DNA of 36,435 nucleotides, taken from NCBI GenBank assembly GCA_017504995.1, contig JAFVQC010000008.1:1-36435 (forward strand), read 5' to 3'. Origin of the DNA: Clostridia bacterium. GTDB taxonomy: Bacteria > Bacillota > Clostridia > Oscillospirales > CAG-272. Positions 1 through 8,319 of this stretch are shown here, one piece after another. The position numbers and the translations under genes are program-made. The first letter of the stretch is position 1. The number at the start of each line of letters is the position of its first letter. The notes under the pieces were generated by a model. That model made no database searches and was not told the DNA's origin. It saw nothing but the letters and a program-made list of their open reading frames with translations.

Positions 1-129
1 AGCCAAAAAACTTTCAAAGTCATTATGAAGCAAATAACATAATAATACATCCGCTAAATCAAATAACAAACAACCAATAACAATACCAATTGCCCATCGG
101 AGAAATGTTTTATCAATCTTTTTCATCAT
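1..129 (-). CDS. Small membrane protein, N-terminal part only (runs off the window)
   Basis: An open frame starts at the ATG at 129-127 and stays open for 43 codons to the window edge. A GAGGAG-type ribosome site lies just upstream on the minus strand (131-138). The peptide starts MMKKIDKTFLRW and continues into a hydrophobic stretch (about residues 12-34), consistent with one membrane segment or an uncleaved signal. The stop codon of the upstream coding stretch (137-139) overlaps the ribosome site, which suggests translational coupling. I do not recognise the family, and only the N-terminus is visible. The start is well supported; the function is unknown. Confidence 0.55.
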   Translation of the reverse strand, partial: MMKKIDKTFLRWAIGIVIGCLLFDLADVLLCYLLHNDFESFLA

Positions 130-136
130 CCACTCC

Positions 137-355
137 TCACTCCGTACAATAATTTACTGTTACGTATTCAGCGGCAAAAACAGGTTCATTTGCAGAGTAT
201 TTGGAAAGAGAGACTGTGTCAACAGAATCCAAATTCTCCAAGCAAACCGCCCTATCCGACAATCCCGTTGCGCAGTAATCCATTCGAATGGTGGACGTTT
301 CGTCAAGAGAAACACTCGTTTTCCCACCCCCATCGGTTGCCCGATGGGGGATAAA
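137..355 (-). pseudogene. Degenerate coding stretch in frame with the upstream lipoprotein gene
   Basis: After the TGA of the lipoprotein gene (356-358) the same frame stays open for a further 72 codons, ending in a TGA (137-139) that overlaps the ribosome site of the next gene. The composition looks protein-like (for example the run SLSKYSANEPVFAAEYV), but there is no good start with a ribosome site. An internal ATG (MDYCATGL...) is possible without a clear Shine-Dalgarno sequence. It could be the C-terminal remnant of a gene that lost its start, or the true end of the lipoprotein cut off by a nonsense change. A 10-bp hairpin (327-350) lies inside it. Confidence 0.35.
327..350 (-). terminator. 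Hairpin just after the lipoprotein stop
   Basis: CCCCCATCGG and CCGATGGGGG form a perfect 10-bp stem with a TTGC loop, six bases beyond the stop codon of the minus-strand lipoprotein gene. No T-run follows in either direction, so it may be a weak or factor-dependent terminator or a transcript-stabilising hairpin. Confidence 0.35.
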
Positions 356-1066
356 TCAATCGATTCGGGTAACCTCCGCCACTTTCATCTCACCATCCCA
401 AAGGATGCGAAAGAGCGCGCCATTCTTGCCCTCAAAGTCCATGGTTGCCAAGCCAAAGGTTACGCTTTGAGAAGGATGCCCTACCTTTTTTACCACGTCA
501 AATACACTCATTCCAACTGTAATACTTGCAAAATCATCCTCTTCGGGTTCAACTGCGGAATAAATCTCTGCTCGTTCCACCAGCTTGCGTTCCCCGTCAA
601 ATGCTACCACAACGTTGTTCCCATCTGGATTAACGTAAAACACGTAATTCAAGTATTCTTGAACGGGCAGACCCGAACAGCTTGCAAGAACTTCTTCATA
701 GGTTTTGCCAACCAAATCCGACTTTTCCGCTTCAAGCAGCAAAGAACGAATATATGCCCGTTGTCCCTCGGTAACGATTAAATGCCTTTGGTTTTCCTTG
801 TCATTAAACAAGCCTGCCTCATCGGAGTAGGCAATGGATTGCTCTGACAGCTTGAAAAGATATGGACAATCGGTTTTGGTAACATCGTTCTTCCATTCGC
901 TATCATTTAATATTTTCAAAATCGCGGTACTTTCCTCTTCGGTCAGTTCAATATCCAAGCCGATCTCTTCGTTTTGAATTTGAATCAAACAATTTTCATA
1001 TTTCGCGTGACACCCAACTAAAAACAGAGCAAGGCATAATAAAACAATCAATAATATTTTTTTCAC
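356..1066 (-). CDS. Hypothetical lipoprotein
   Basis: A GTG start at 1066-1064 is preceded by GGAGGATT at good spacing and gives a 236-residue protein. This start is preferred over an upstream ATG at 1135 because it gives a clean lipoprotein signal: VKK, a hydrophobic core (LLIVLLCLALFL) and a lipobox ending VGC at about residue 19. The mature protein is acidic with no motif I recognise. It is probably anchored on the outer face of the membrane. The frame continues open beyond the stop (see the stretch at 137-355), so the C-terminus may be shortened. It runs opposite to the housekeeping cluster that follows. Confidence 0.6.
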   Translation of the reverse strand: MKKILLIVLLCLALFLVGCHAKYENCLIQIQNEEIGLDIELTEEESTAILKILNDSEWKNDVTKTDCPYLFKLSEQSIAYSDEAGLFNDKENQRHLIVTEGQRAYIRSLLLEAEKSDLVGKTYEEVLASCSGLPVQEYLNYVFYVNPDGNNVVVAFDGERKLVERAEIYSAVEPEEDDFASITVGMSVFDVVKKVGHPSQSVTFGLATMDFEGKNGALFRILWDGEMKVAEVTRID

Positions 1067-1277
1067 AATTAATCCTCCAATGCTTGTTCTCGCGAGTAAT
1101 TTCCCACTTTTATTATACAATAAGCCCGTTGCCATGTCAACATACCAATCCGATTTTTGGCAAATTGCACAAACAAGCCCGTAATGAGAGACGGAGAGGG
1201 TGCTTCATGAAAATCACCGATTCTTTCCCTTGAAAACAAAAAAAGTTGTACGAATCGCCGTAAAATCAAAAATTCCG

Positions 1278-1306
1278 TTGACAAGGCGAAAAAAAAGGTT
1301 TATAAT
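1278..1306 (+). promoter_or_regulatory. Consensus sigma-A promoter of the yicC-thiN cluster
   Basis: TTGACA (1278-1283) and TATAAT (1301-1306) are separated by exactly 17 bases, a perfect vegetative promoter about 40 bases before the yicC start. It is the only clear promoter found before the long run of closely spaced plus-strand genes. Confidence 0.85.
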
Positions 1307-1345
1307 TATACTGTGTAATTATATTATAAGGAAAGGACACGTTCC

Positions 1346-2233
1346 ATGATCCGAAGCATGACTGCCTTTGGCAGAGCAAGAGCCACCGTCGGCGGTAAGG
1401 ATATTACCGTTGAGCTGCGCTCGGTCAACAATCGTTTTTTCGACTGCTCGGTAAAGCTGCCGAGAGCCTTCTCTTTTTTGGAAGAAAAAATCAAGCCCTA
1501 TCTGCAAGCCGCCTCGGTTTCCCGCGGCAAGGTGGACGTTTTTATCACCATTGACGTGATCGATTCCCACACCGCCGAGATCGCGCTGGACGAGGGCTAT
1601 GCCGCCGCTTATCTCAATGCGCTCAGAAGGCTTGGCGACACCTTCGGTCTGAAGGACGACATCAGCATCATGACCGTGGCGCAGAACCGTGAGCTGTTCC
1701 TCGTCAAGAAGGGTGAGGAGGATGCGGAAAAGGATTGGGCGGAGCTTCGGACGGTTCTGGACGAGGCTTTGGCAAAGTTCCTTGCCGCAAGAGAACGGGA
1801 AGGACGCAACATCGAAAAGGATCTTTGCGGAAAGGTTGCCCTCATTCAGGAAAAGGTCAATGAAATCGAGGCGCTTTCCTTGGAGGATACCAAGACCTAT
1901 CGGGAAAAGCTGGAGGCGAGATTGCGGGAAATGCTTTCCGACAATCGGATCGTCTTTGAGGAGAGCCGTATTCTTACCGAGTGCGCCGTCTTTGCGGATC
2001 GGGTCGCCATCGACGAGGAGCTGGTTCGTCTGCGCTCCCACTTCGACGGCTTTGAGGAAATTTTGCGTTCGGGTGAGCCGGTTGGTCGCCGTCTTGACTT
2101 CCTCGTGCAGGAAATGAACCGCGAAACCAACACCATCGGCTCAAAATGCCAGAATGCCGCCATCGCCCGTCTGGTAGTGGACATCAAGTGTGAGATCGAA
2201 AAGATCCGCGAGCAGATTCAAAACATTGAGTAA
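1346..2233 (+). CDS. yicC: YicC family endoribonuclease-like protein
   Basis: The 295-residue protein begins MIRSMTAFGRA, the conserved opening of YicC/YloC proteins, and ends with the DUF1732-type helical region (for example VGRRLDFLVQEMNRE and KCQNAAIA). Length matches the family (about 290). E. coli YicC has been described as an RNase; the Firmicutes member lies upstream of gmk, as here. The start at 1346 has a purine-rich ribosome site (AAGGAAAGGAC). It is the first gene after the consensus promoter at 1278-1306 and is followed 18 bases later by the remA-like gene. Confidence 0.9.
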   Translation: MIRSMTAFGRARATVGGKDITVELRSVNNRFFDCSVKLPRAFSFLEEKIKPYLQAASVSRGKVDVFITIDVIDSHTAEIALDEGYAAAYLNALRRLGDTFGLKDDISIMTVAQNRELFLVKKGEEDAEKDWAELRTVLDEALAKFLAAREREGRNIEKDLCGKVALIQEKVNEIEALSLEDTKTYREKLEARLREMLSDNRIVFEESRILTECAVFADRVAIDEELVRLRSHFDGFEEILRSGEPVGRRLDFLVQEMNRETNTIGSKCQNAAIARLVVDIKCEIEKIREQIQNIE

Positions 2234-2251
2234 CAAAGGAAGCGATCGCTT

Positions 2252-2515
2252 ATGAACATGATTAACATCGGATTCGGCAATCTGGTTGCTGCCGAACGGA
2301 TCCTCGCCATCGTCAGTCCCGAATCCGCCCCCATCAAGCGGCTGGTTCAGGACGCAAAGGACGGCGGACGGGTCATTGACGGCTCCTGCGGCAGAAAGAC
2401 CCGTTCGGTCATTCTCACCGACAGCGAGCACGTGATCCTCTGCGCCCTTTCCTCCGAGATCCTTTCCAACCGACTGGAGGGCAAGGATGCGGCAGGCGAC
2501 GATCCCGAGGAATGA
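2252..2515 (+). CDS. remA: RemA/DUF370 family regulator
   Basis: This 87-residue protein has the DUF370 signature (MINIGFGN, then VSPESAPIKRLVQDA). RemA in Bacillus is a DNA-binding regulator of biofilm matrix and osmoprotection genes, and its gene lies between yicC/yloC and gmk, which is the order here. ATGs at 2252 and 2258 are both possible; 2252 has the better spacing from GGAAG. The stop is 14 bases before the gmk start, so the two are co-transcribed. The acidic tail is longer than in the Bacillus protein. The targets cannot be deduced from this window. Confidence 0.85.
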   Translation: MNMINIGFGNLVAAERILAIVSPESAPIKRLVQDAKDGGRVIDGSCGRKTRSVILTDSEHVILCALSSEILSNRLEGKDAAGDDPEE

Positions 2516-2529
2516 TAAAGGAGAACGAT

Positions 2530-3138
2530 ATGAAAAAAGGACTGATGATCGTGGTTTCGGGTCCCGCGGGAAGCGGAAAAGGAACCGTCAACGCCCATTT
2601 ACTGGAGACCGATGACTTTGTCTATTCGGTTTCCGCTACCACCCGCGCGCCGCGTCCGGGCGAGATCGACGGCGTAAATTACCATTTCATTTCCCGTGAG
2701 GAATTCCTTGCCCGCATCGATTCGGGCGATATGCTGGAATACACCGAATACTGCGGAAACTTTTACGGCACGCCCCGCAAGGAAGCCGAGGAGGTTCTTG
2801 CTTCGGGCAAAAACCTGATTTTGGAGATCGAGGTAGAGGGCGCGAGAAACGTGAAGAAAAAGTTTCCCGACGCGGTACTGATCCTGCTTCTTCCCCCAAG
2901 CTTTGCCGTACAGGAAGCGCGGCTTCGCGGCAGAGGCACTGAGACCGAGGAAAAGGTCCTCGCCCGTCTCGCCCGTACCAAGGAGGAGATCGCCGAGGCG
3001 GACTTCTACGATTACGTGGTCTACAACCACGACGGCTGTGACCTCGACGCCGCCGAGGACATTCTTGCCATCATTCGCGCCGAGCATCGCGCCATGCGGA
3101 GAAATCCGAATATGGCAACGTCGTATTTTGACTGCTGA
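2530..3138 (+). CDS. gmk: Guanylate kinase
   Basis: The enzyme phosphorylates GMP to GDP with ATP in the cytosol. The 202-residue protein has the P-loop GPAGSGKGT (residues 11-19), the GMP-binding SATTRAPRPGEIDGVNYHF segment, and EYTEYCGNFYGTP followed by LEIEVEGA. The P-loop differs from the common GPSGAGKST form but keeps its glycine-lysine core. The start at 2530 is chosen over the in-frame ATG at 2512 because AAAGGAGAA stands just upstream and the protein then begins at the usual place. It lies between remA and rpoZ, as in other Firmicutes. Confidence 0.95.
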   Translation: MKKGLMIVVSGPAGSGKGTVNAHLLETDDFVYSVSATTRAPRPGEIDGVNYHFISREEFLARIDSGDMLEYTEYCGNFYGTPRKEAEEVLASGKNLILEIEVEGARNVKKKFPDAVLILLLPPSFAVQEARLRGRGTETEEKVLARLARTKEEIAEADFYDYVVYNHDGCDLDAAEDILAIIRAEHRAMRRNPNMATSYFDC

Positions 3139-3208
3139 CGGCATAACCCACTTTTACTTGCCAAATAATAATAACAATATACATAACCATTGATTAAAGG
3201 AGATTTTT

Positions 3209-3544
3209 ATGCTTTATCCCACCATTCAAGAGCTTACCAAGGACGAATTCAACCGTTACGAGCTAGCGCTTGCCACCGCAAAGTGCGCGCGCATCATCAC
3301 CGACGAGTACGTGAAGCAGCGCGAGGCGGCTGAAAAGGCGGCAACGGGCAACAAGGAGAACGACCGCAATCTGATCAACATGATCAACAAGGAATACCGC
3401 GACGAAAAGGCGGTAAAGAACGCCATCGCCAAGATCTACGGCGGAGAGTACAAGATCGTTCACACGGAGGACGTTGTCGAGGAAGAGGCGGCTCCTGAAG
3501 AAGTTGCCGCAGAGGAGCAAGCCGAGGAAGCGACCGAGGCGTAA
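3209..3544 (+). CDS. rpoZ: RNA polymerase omega subunit
   Basis: This 111-residue protein has the omega fold signature: NRYELALATAKCARIITDEYV near the N-terminus, and a later helix with KAVKNAIAKI. Omega helps assemble RNA polymerase by clamping beta-prime. A strong AAAGGAG site precedes the ATG. The C-terminus is a 20-plus residue acidic, alanine-rich tail that is not part of the conserved core. In Bacillus coaBC follows this gene; here priA follows directly, 56 bases on. Confidence 0.9.
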   Translation: MLYPTIQELTKDEFNRYELALATAKCARIITDEYVKQREAAEKAATGNKENDRNLINMINKEYRDEKAVKNAIAKIYGGEYKIVHTEDVVEEEAAPEEVAAEEQAEEATEA

Positions 3545-3600
3545 GATTGCCCTCTTGATCTCCCCCATTTTCTCACAGACAAATTCACGGAGGCAAAGCT

Positions 3601-6099
3601 ATGTCCGAATACGCAGGGATCCATCTGTTGGATAATCCTTATTTTATCGATCGCGCGTACGACTACTTTATCCCTCCCGATCTGCGCGGTACGCTTCGCG
3701 AGGGTGACTTCGTGACCGTTCCCTTTGGAAACGCCAATCACCGCAGGATCGGTCTTGTGGTTGCCCTCAAGGGCGCGCCCGACGACGGGACGAAGGATTG
3801 CAAGCCGATCCTTGCCGCTTGCGACAGAAGAATGTCTTTGAATGAGGAAATGAGGGAGCTTTGTTTTTTCATGAAGGAGCAGACCCTCTGCACCGTGGGA
3901 GACGCGGTGCGCGCCATGATCCCCGCCTCGGTGCTGTCTCATCTGGAGGAGGTCTACCGTTTTTCGGGGAAATCCCCCGCGGACGGGCAGGGGCAATTTG
4001 ACGCGCCGACGGAGCTGATCTGTCAATTCATTTACAAAAGAGGAAGCGTTCGCTTCGATCTGCTGAAATCCCGTTTCGGTCCTGCCGCCGAAGGCTCGGT
4101 CAAAAAGCTGGTTGCGGCGGGGCTTATTAAGAAGGATTTCGAGATTCGCTCTGCCAAGGAGAAAAGCGAGCACTTCTGCGCCCTCGCCGTGGATCGGGCG
4201 CGCGCCGACGCGATTCTGAAGGGAAACGATCCCGACTGCCGTCTGCGCTCGGCGGCACATCTGAAAATCCTGCAATATCTGGTGGATTCCGAGATCGAAG
4301 AACACCCGCAAAAGGAGCTGCTTACCGCCACGGGAGCAACGGGGGCGCAGATCGCCGCGCTATGCGACAAGGGGCTTGTCCGCCGCGCGCGGCGCGCCGT
4401 GGACCGCAGTACCCTTTCTCATGTTGAAAAAGCGTCTCAACCCTTGATCCTGAACGAGGAACAGTCTGCCGCCTTTGCGACCTTGCAGTCTCTTTCCGAT
4501 TCATCGGAAGCGAAAGCGGCTCTGCTTCACGGTGTGACGGGAAGCGGAAAGACCTCGGTGATGATGAAAACCATTGACCACGTGCTTGCCAAGGGCAAGG
4601 GCGTGATCCTGCTTCTGCCCGAGATCGCGCTGACCCCACAGACCTTGGAGCTGTTCTGCTCCCGTTACGGCAAGCGGGTCGCTATCATTCATTCGGGGCT
4701 GTCCGCGGGAGAACGGCTCGATACCCACAGACGGATCCGAAGCGGCGGCGCGGACGTGGTGATCGGCACGCGGTCCGCCGTGTTTGCTCCCTTGGACAAC
4801 CTTGGTCTGATCGTCATCGACGAGGAGCAGGAGCATACCTACAAATCCGACATGAACCCCAAATATCACGCCCGCGATATCGCGCGTTGGCGGTGCGCCC
4901 ATCACAAGGCGCTTCTGTTGCTTGCCTCTGCCACCCCCTCCTTTGAGAGCTACTACAAGGCGAAGCGAGGAAGCTATACCCTGATCTCCATCAAAAACCG
5001 CTACGGCGGCGCAAGTCTGCCCCGCGTGACGGTTGCCGATATGCGAGAGGAAACGGGAAGCGGCAGTCTGTCGCCTCTCGGCAGTCTGCTCTGCTCCCGA
5101 CTGGTGGAGAATCAAAAAGCGGGCAATCAATCCATTCTGTTTCTAAACCGACGAGGCTATAACAATTTTATCAGCTGTCGAAGCTGCGGTGAGGCGCTTC
5201 GCTGCCCCACCTGCAGCGTATCCATGACCTACCATACGTTGGGCAACTCCTATGATCGGGGCGAGCTTCGCTGTCACTGGTGTGGCAGAAGAATGCCGCC
5301 TCCCGCGGTCTGCCCTTCCTGCCAAAGTCCCCATCTGACCAAAATGGGATTCGGCACGCAACGGGTGGAGCAGGAGCTTTCCGCGCTTCTCCCCGACGCC
5401 GCGCTTCTCCGCATGGACACCGACACCACCGTCTCCCGCTATTCCTACGAGGAAATGCTGGGAAAATTCCGCAGAAAGGAAGCCGATATTCTTCTCGGCA
5501 CGCAAATGGTCACGAAGGGACACGATTTCCCGAACGTGACGCTGGTGGGCGTTCTCCTTGCCGACGCTTCTCTGTATCTGGACGATTATCGGGCGGCGGA
5601 GCGCACCTTCGCCATGCTGACGCAGGTCATTGGACGGGCGGGCCGTGGCAAGAAGGCGGGAGAGGCGGTCATTCAGACCAACAATCCCAACAGCGAGTGT
5701 ATCCGACTTGCCTGCCGTCAGGACTACGAGAGCTTTTACGAGACCGAGATCCGTCTGCGGCGGGCGCTGGTCTTCCCCCCCTTCTGCGACATCGTTCTGT
5801 TGCTTCTCACCTCTCCCGACGAAAAGGAGCTGCTCAAGGCGTCGGGGATTCTTTCGGGAATGCTCAAGCGTGCCGTTGAGGACAAGGAAAGCGGAATCCC
5901 AGCCGTCGTATTCGGACCCTTTGAAGCCCCCGTTTATAAAGTAGAAAACAAATATCGCATGAGAATGATCGTCAAGTGCCGTCTGAATCGCCAAAGCAGG
6001 GCGCTGTTCTCCCATCTGCTTCGGGACTTTTCCAAGTCCGCCAGCGCGGGAACGAGAGGCTTGACCCTTTCCATCGATTTCAATCCCTCGACACTTTAA
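3601..6099 (+). CDS. priA: Primosomal protein N' (replication restart helicase PriA)
   Basis: PriA reloads the replisome at stalled forks. This 832-residue protein has the N-terminal DNA-binding part, Walker A GVTGSGKTS (about residues 311-319), the DEEQ box (about 407-410) followed by EHTYKSD, a cysteine-rich zinc region (about 525-575, with CxxC pairs in SCRSCGEALRCPTC and CHWCGRR...CPSC), and helicase motifs including LLGTQMVTKGHDFPNV and VIGRAGRG. Length is normal to slightly long. It is followed 44 bases later by def. The high GC content produces long antisense open frames across it, which are not genes. Confidence 0.95.
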   Translation: MSEYAGIHLLDNPYFIDRAYDYFIPPDLRGTLREGDFVTVPFGNANHRRIGLVVALKGAPDDGTKDCKPILAACDRRMSLNEEMRELCFFMKEQTLCTVGDAVRAMIPASVLSHLEEVYRFSGKSPADGQGQFDAPTELICQFIYKRGSVRFDLLKSRFGPAAEGSVKKLVAAGLIKKDFEIRSAKEKSEHFCALAVDRARADAILKGNDPDCRLRSAAHLKILQYLVDSEIEEHPQKELLTATGATGAQIAALCDKGLVRRARRAVDRSTLSHVEKASQPLILNEEQSAAFATLQSLSDSSEAKAALLHGVTGSGKTSVMMKTIDHVLAKGKGVILLLPEIALTPQTLELFCSRYGKRVAIIHSGLSAGERLDTHRRIRSGGADVVIGTRSAVFAPLDNLGLIVIDEEQEHTYKSDMNPKYHARDIARWRCAHHKALLLLASATPSFESYYKAKRGSYTLISIKNRYGGASLPRVTVADMREETGSGSLSPLGSLLCSRLVENQKAGNQSILFLNRRGYNNFISCRSCGEALRCPTCSVSMTYHTLGNSYDRGELRCHWCGRRMPPPAVCPSCQSPHLTKMGFGTQRVEQELSALLPDAALLRMDTDTTVSRYSYEEMLGKFRRKEADILLGTQMVTKGHDFPNVTLVGVLLADASLYLDDYRAAERTFAMLTQVIGRAGRGKKAGEAVIQTNNPNSECIRLACRQDYESFYETEIRLRRALVFPPFCDIVLLLLTSPDEKELLKASGILSGMLKRAVEDKESGIPAVVFGPFEAPVYKVENKYRMRMIVKCRLNRQSRALFSHLLRDFSKSASAGTRGLTLSIDFNPSTL

Positions 6100-6143
6100 G
6101 GTCGAAAAGTCTTTCAATCTCCCCTTACAAGAAAGGAACTATC

Positions 6144-6602
6144 ATGGCAAAATTAAGAATTTTAAAGGTGGGCGACAGCACCCTTCGCAAGGTCTGCCGT
6201 CCCGTGGATACCATCACCCCTCGCGTGCTGACTCTGCTTGACGACATGGCAGAAACCATGCGCGCCGCAAACGGCGTGGGACTTGCCGCCCCTCAGGTGG
6301 GCGTACTGCGCCGCATCGTGGTCATTGAGGTCGAGGAGGGTCAGCTCATCGAGCTGATCAATCCCAAGATCATTGCCTATTCGGGCGAGCAGGAAAGCGA
6401 GGAGGGCTGTCTGTCCGTCCCCGGACGATGGGGCATCACCCGCCGTCCCATGCACGTCACCGTCCGTGCGCTGAACCGCAAGGGAGAGACCTTTGATATC
6501 ACAGGCTCGGGACTGCTTGCCAAGGCATTCTGCCACGAGCTGGATCATCTGGACGGCAAGCTGTATATCGACTGCGCCCTTCAGATGCTGGACACCGAAT
6601 AA
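6144..6602 (+). CDS. def: Peptide deformylase
   Basis: This enzyme removes the N-formyl group from new proteins. The 152-residue protein carries all three metal-site motifs: GVGLAAPQVG (residues 44-53), EEGCLSVP, and HELDH (131-135). The start at 6144 is preceded by GAAAGGA; the longer open frame that starts at 5976 lies inside priA and is rejected. Def is paired with fmt (the formylating enzyme) 32 bases downstream, the usual functional pair. Confidence 0.95.
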   Translation: MAKLRILKVGDSTLRKVCRPVDTITPRVLTLLDDMAETMRAANGVGLAAPQVGVLRRIVVIEVEEGQLIELINPKIIAYSGEQESEEGCLSVPGRWGITRRPMHVTVRALNRKGETFDITGSGLLAKAFCHELDHLDGKLYIDCALQMLDTE

Positions 6603-6634
6603 GGAAAAAATTTTCGACATAAGGAATCGTATTT

Positions 6635-7567
6635 ATGAAAATAGTATTTATGGGCACGCCCGATTTTGCCGTATTTTCTCTGGAGTCGCTGATTGAAGCG
6701 GGGCACGAGATCGCGGCGGTCATCACACAGCCCGACAAGCCTAAGGGTCGGGGCTATACCCTGACGCCGCCCCCCGTGAAGGTATGCGCCGAGGGACACG
6801 GCATTCCCGTTTATCAGCCCGCCACCCTGCGTGACGAGGGCTTTATGGAGCTTCTTCGCGCCCTTGACCCCGAGGGAATCGTGGTGGTCGCCTACGGCAA
6901 GATTCTGCCCGAGGCGGTGCTTCGCTATCCCAAATACGGCTGTATCAACGTCCACGGCTCGCTTCTGCCCGAATATCGGGGCGCCGCGCCCATGCAACGC
7001 GCCATCATCGACGGCAAGGCGGTGACGGGGATCACTACCATGTATATGGCTGATGGAATTGACACAGGAGACATGCTTCTTAAAGACACGGTAACGATCG
7101 AAGAAAACGATAATTTCGAGGATATACACGATAAATTGGGCGAATGCGGTGCTTCGCTTATAGTAAAAACTATTGACAGCATTGAAAAAGGAATTATTGA
7201 GCGCGTGCCGCAAGACGAGTCTCTTGCCACCTACGCGGCAAAGATCACCAAGGACGACTGCCTTATTGATTTTTCCAAGGATGCAAAGGCAGTTCACGAC
7301 CAGATCCGCGGACTCTCTCCCATTCCTCTTTCCTTTACCCACACCCCCGACGGCAAGCTCCTCAAGGTCACCGAGGCAAGGATCTGTGAAACGGACACGC
7401 CTCACGACGTCGTTGGCGAGGTGCTTTCCTTGGAGAACGGCATCACCGTCTCTTGCAAGAGGGGATCTGTCACCTTTCTCGGGGTTCTGCCCGAGGGCAA
7501 ATCCCGTATGACGGCGGACGCCTTCGTTCGGGGCAGAAAGCTGTCGGTCGGTGATCGATTGCAATAA
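6635..7567 (+). CDS. fmt: Methionyl-tRNA formyltransferase
   Basis: It formylates initiator Met-tRNA using 10-formyl-tetrahydrofolate. The 310-residue protein opens MKIVFMGTPDFAV and carries the catalytic NVHGSLLPEYRGAAP segment (residues 105-119), with a following DTGDM that supplies the conserved aspartate, then the C-terminal OB-like domain. Length is normal. The stretch at about 7040-7200 uses AT-ending codons (AAA, AAT, GAT, ATA, ATT) unlike the GC-rich codons on both sides, while keeping the frame and the conserved residues. This is reported as a possible recombination patch. Confidence 0.95.
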   Translation: MKIVFMGTPDFAVFSLESLIEAGHEIAAVITQPDKPKGRGYTLTPPPVKVCAEGHGIPVYQPATLRDEGFMELLRALDPEGIVVVAYGKILPEAVLRYPKYGCINVHGSLLPEYRGAAPMQRAIIDGKAVTGITTMYMADGIDTGDMLLKDTVTIEENDNFEDIHDKLGECGASLIVKTIDSIEKGIIERVPQDESLATYAAKITKDDCLIDFSKDAKAVHDQIRGLSPIPLSFTHTPDGKLLKVTEARICETDTPHDVVGEVLSLENGITVSCKRGSVTFLGVLPEGKSRMTADAFVRGRKLSVGDRLQ

Positions 7568-7594
7568 CCGCTATAAATTTGAAAGGTATCTGTT

Positions 7595-8296
7595 ATGATT
7601 TTCGGATTATTTCGCTTTGACTGGACGATTCTGATCGTCCTTCCCGCCCTTTTTGTTTCGATCTGGGCGCAATTCAAGGTTTCCAACACGTACAAAAAAT
7701 ATTCGGCTTATCCCACGAAGCGCAGAATGTCGGGCGCTGCCGCCGCAAGGCAGATCCTCGACCAGAACGGACTCCATCACGTGCAGATCGAGCATATCCG
7801 CGGTCACCTGAACGATCACTACGATCCCCGCGCGAACGTGATCCGTCTTTCCGACGCGGTCCACGACTCTCAAAGCCCCGCTGCCATCGGCGTTGCCGCC
7901 CACGAGGCGGGACACGCGGTACAGCACGCCAAGGGCTACGTCCCCATCAAGCTTCGCTCCGCCATCATTCCCATCACGCGGGTCGGCTCTGTGCTTTCGA
8001 TCCCTCTGTTTTTTATCGGCTTGATCGTTGTCAGCGACTATCTGATGCTGGCAGGAATTTTGCTTTACGCCACCGTCTCTCTCTTTCAGCTGGTCACCCT
8101 TCCCGTGGAATTTAACGCATCGGCGCGCGCCATGAAGGTGCTGTCCACCTCGGGAATGCTGACGGAGGACGAGCAACAAGCCGCCCGTAAGGTGCTCACC
8201 GCCGCGGCGCTGACCTACGTTGCCGCCCTGCTCACCTCTCTGCTCACTCTGCTCCGACTGCTGGTACTGGCAGGGGGCAATAGCCGAAGAAGATAA
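7595..8296 (+). CDS. Membrane zinc metallopeptidase, YugP-like
   Basis: The 233-residue protein has the zinc motif HEAGH (residues 103-107) in AAHEAGHAVQHA, an N-terminal membrane segment (about 8-28), and three more hydrophobic segments after the motif (about 120-175 and 205-230). This matches the DUF2268/YugP 'neutral zinc metallopeptidase' family, which is common in Clostridia, often between fmt and rsmB. The NEF-type 'VEFNASARAMKVL' segment after the third membrane helix is typical. Its substrate is unknown. A GAAAGG site precedes the ATG, and the gene is part of the cluster (27 bases after fmt, 23 before rsmB). Confidence 0.85.
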   Translation: MIFGLFRFDWTILIVLPALFVSIWAQFKVSNTYKKYSAYPTKRRMSGAAAARQILDQNGLHHVQIEHIRGHLNDHYDPRANVIRLSDAVHDSQSPAAIGVAAHEAGHAVQHAKGYVPIKLRSAIIPITRVGSVLSIPLFFIGLIVVSDYLMLAGILLYATVSLFQLVTLPVEFNASARAMKVLSTSGMLTEDEQQAARKVLTAAALTYVAALLTSLLTLLRLLVLAGGNSRRR

Positions 8297-8319
8297 AAAA
8301 TCGACAAAAAGGAGAACGC

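Noticed and set aside
288..781. Two plus-strand open frames at 288-470 and 344-781
   Set aside because: They oppose the minus-strand lipoprotein, which has a ribosome site and lipobox; the plus frames have neither.
5143..6117. Long minus-strand open frame inside priA
   Set aside because: GC-rich codon use makes long antisense frames; the sense frame has all PriA motifs and the antisense frame has no motif or ribosome site.
5976..6143. Upstream extension of def
   Set aside because: It lies inside priA, lacks a ribosome site, and the real start at 6144 has GAAAGGA and a standard N-terminus.
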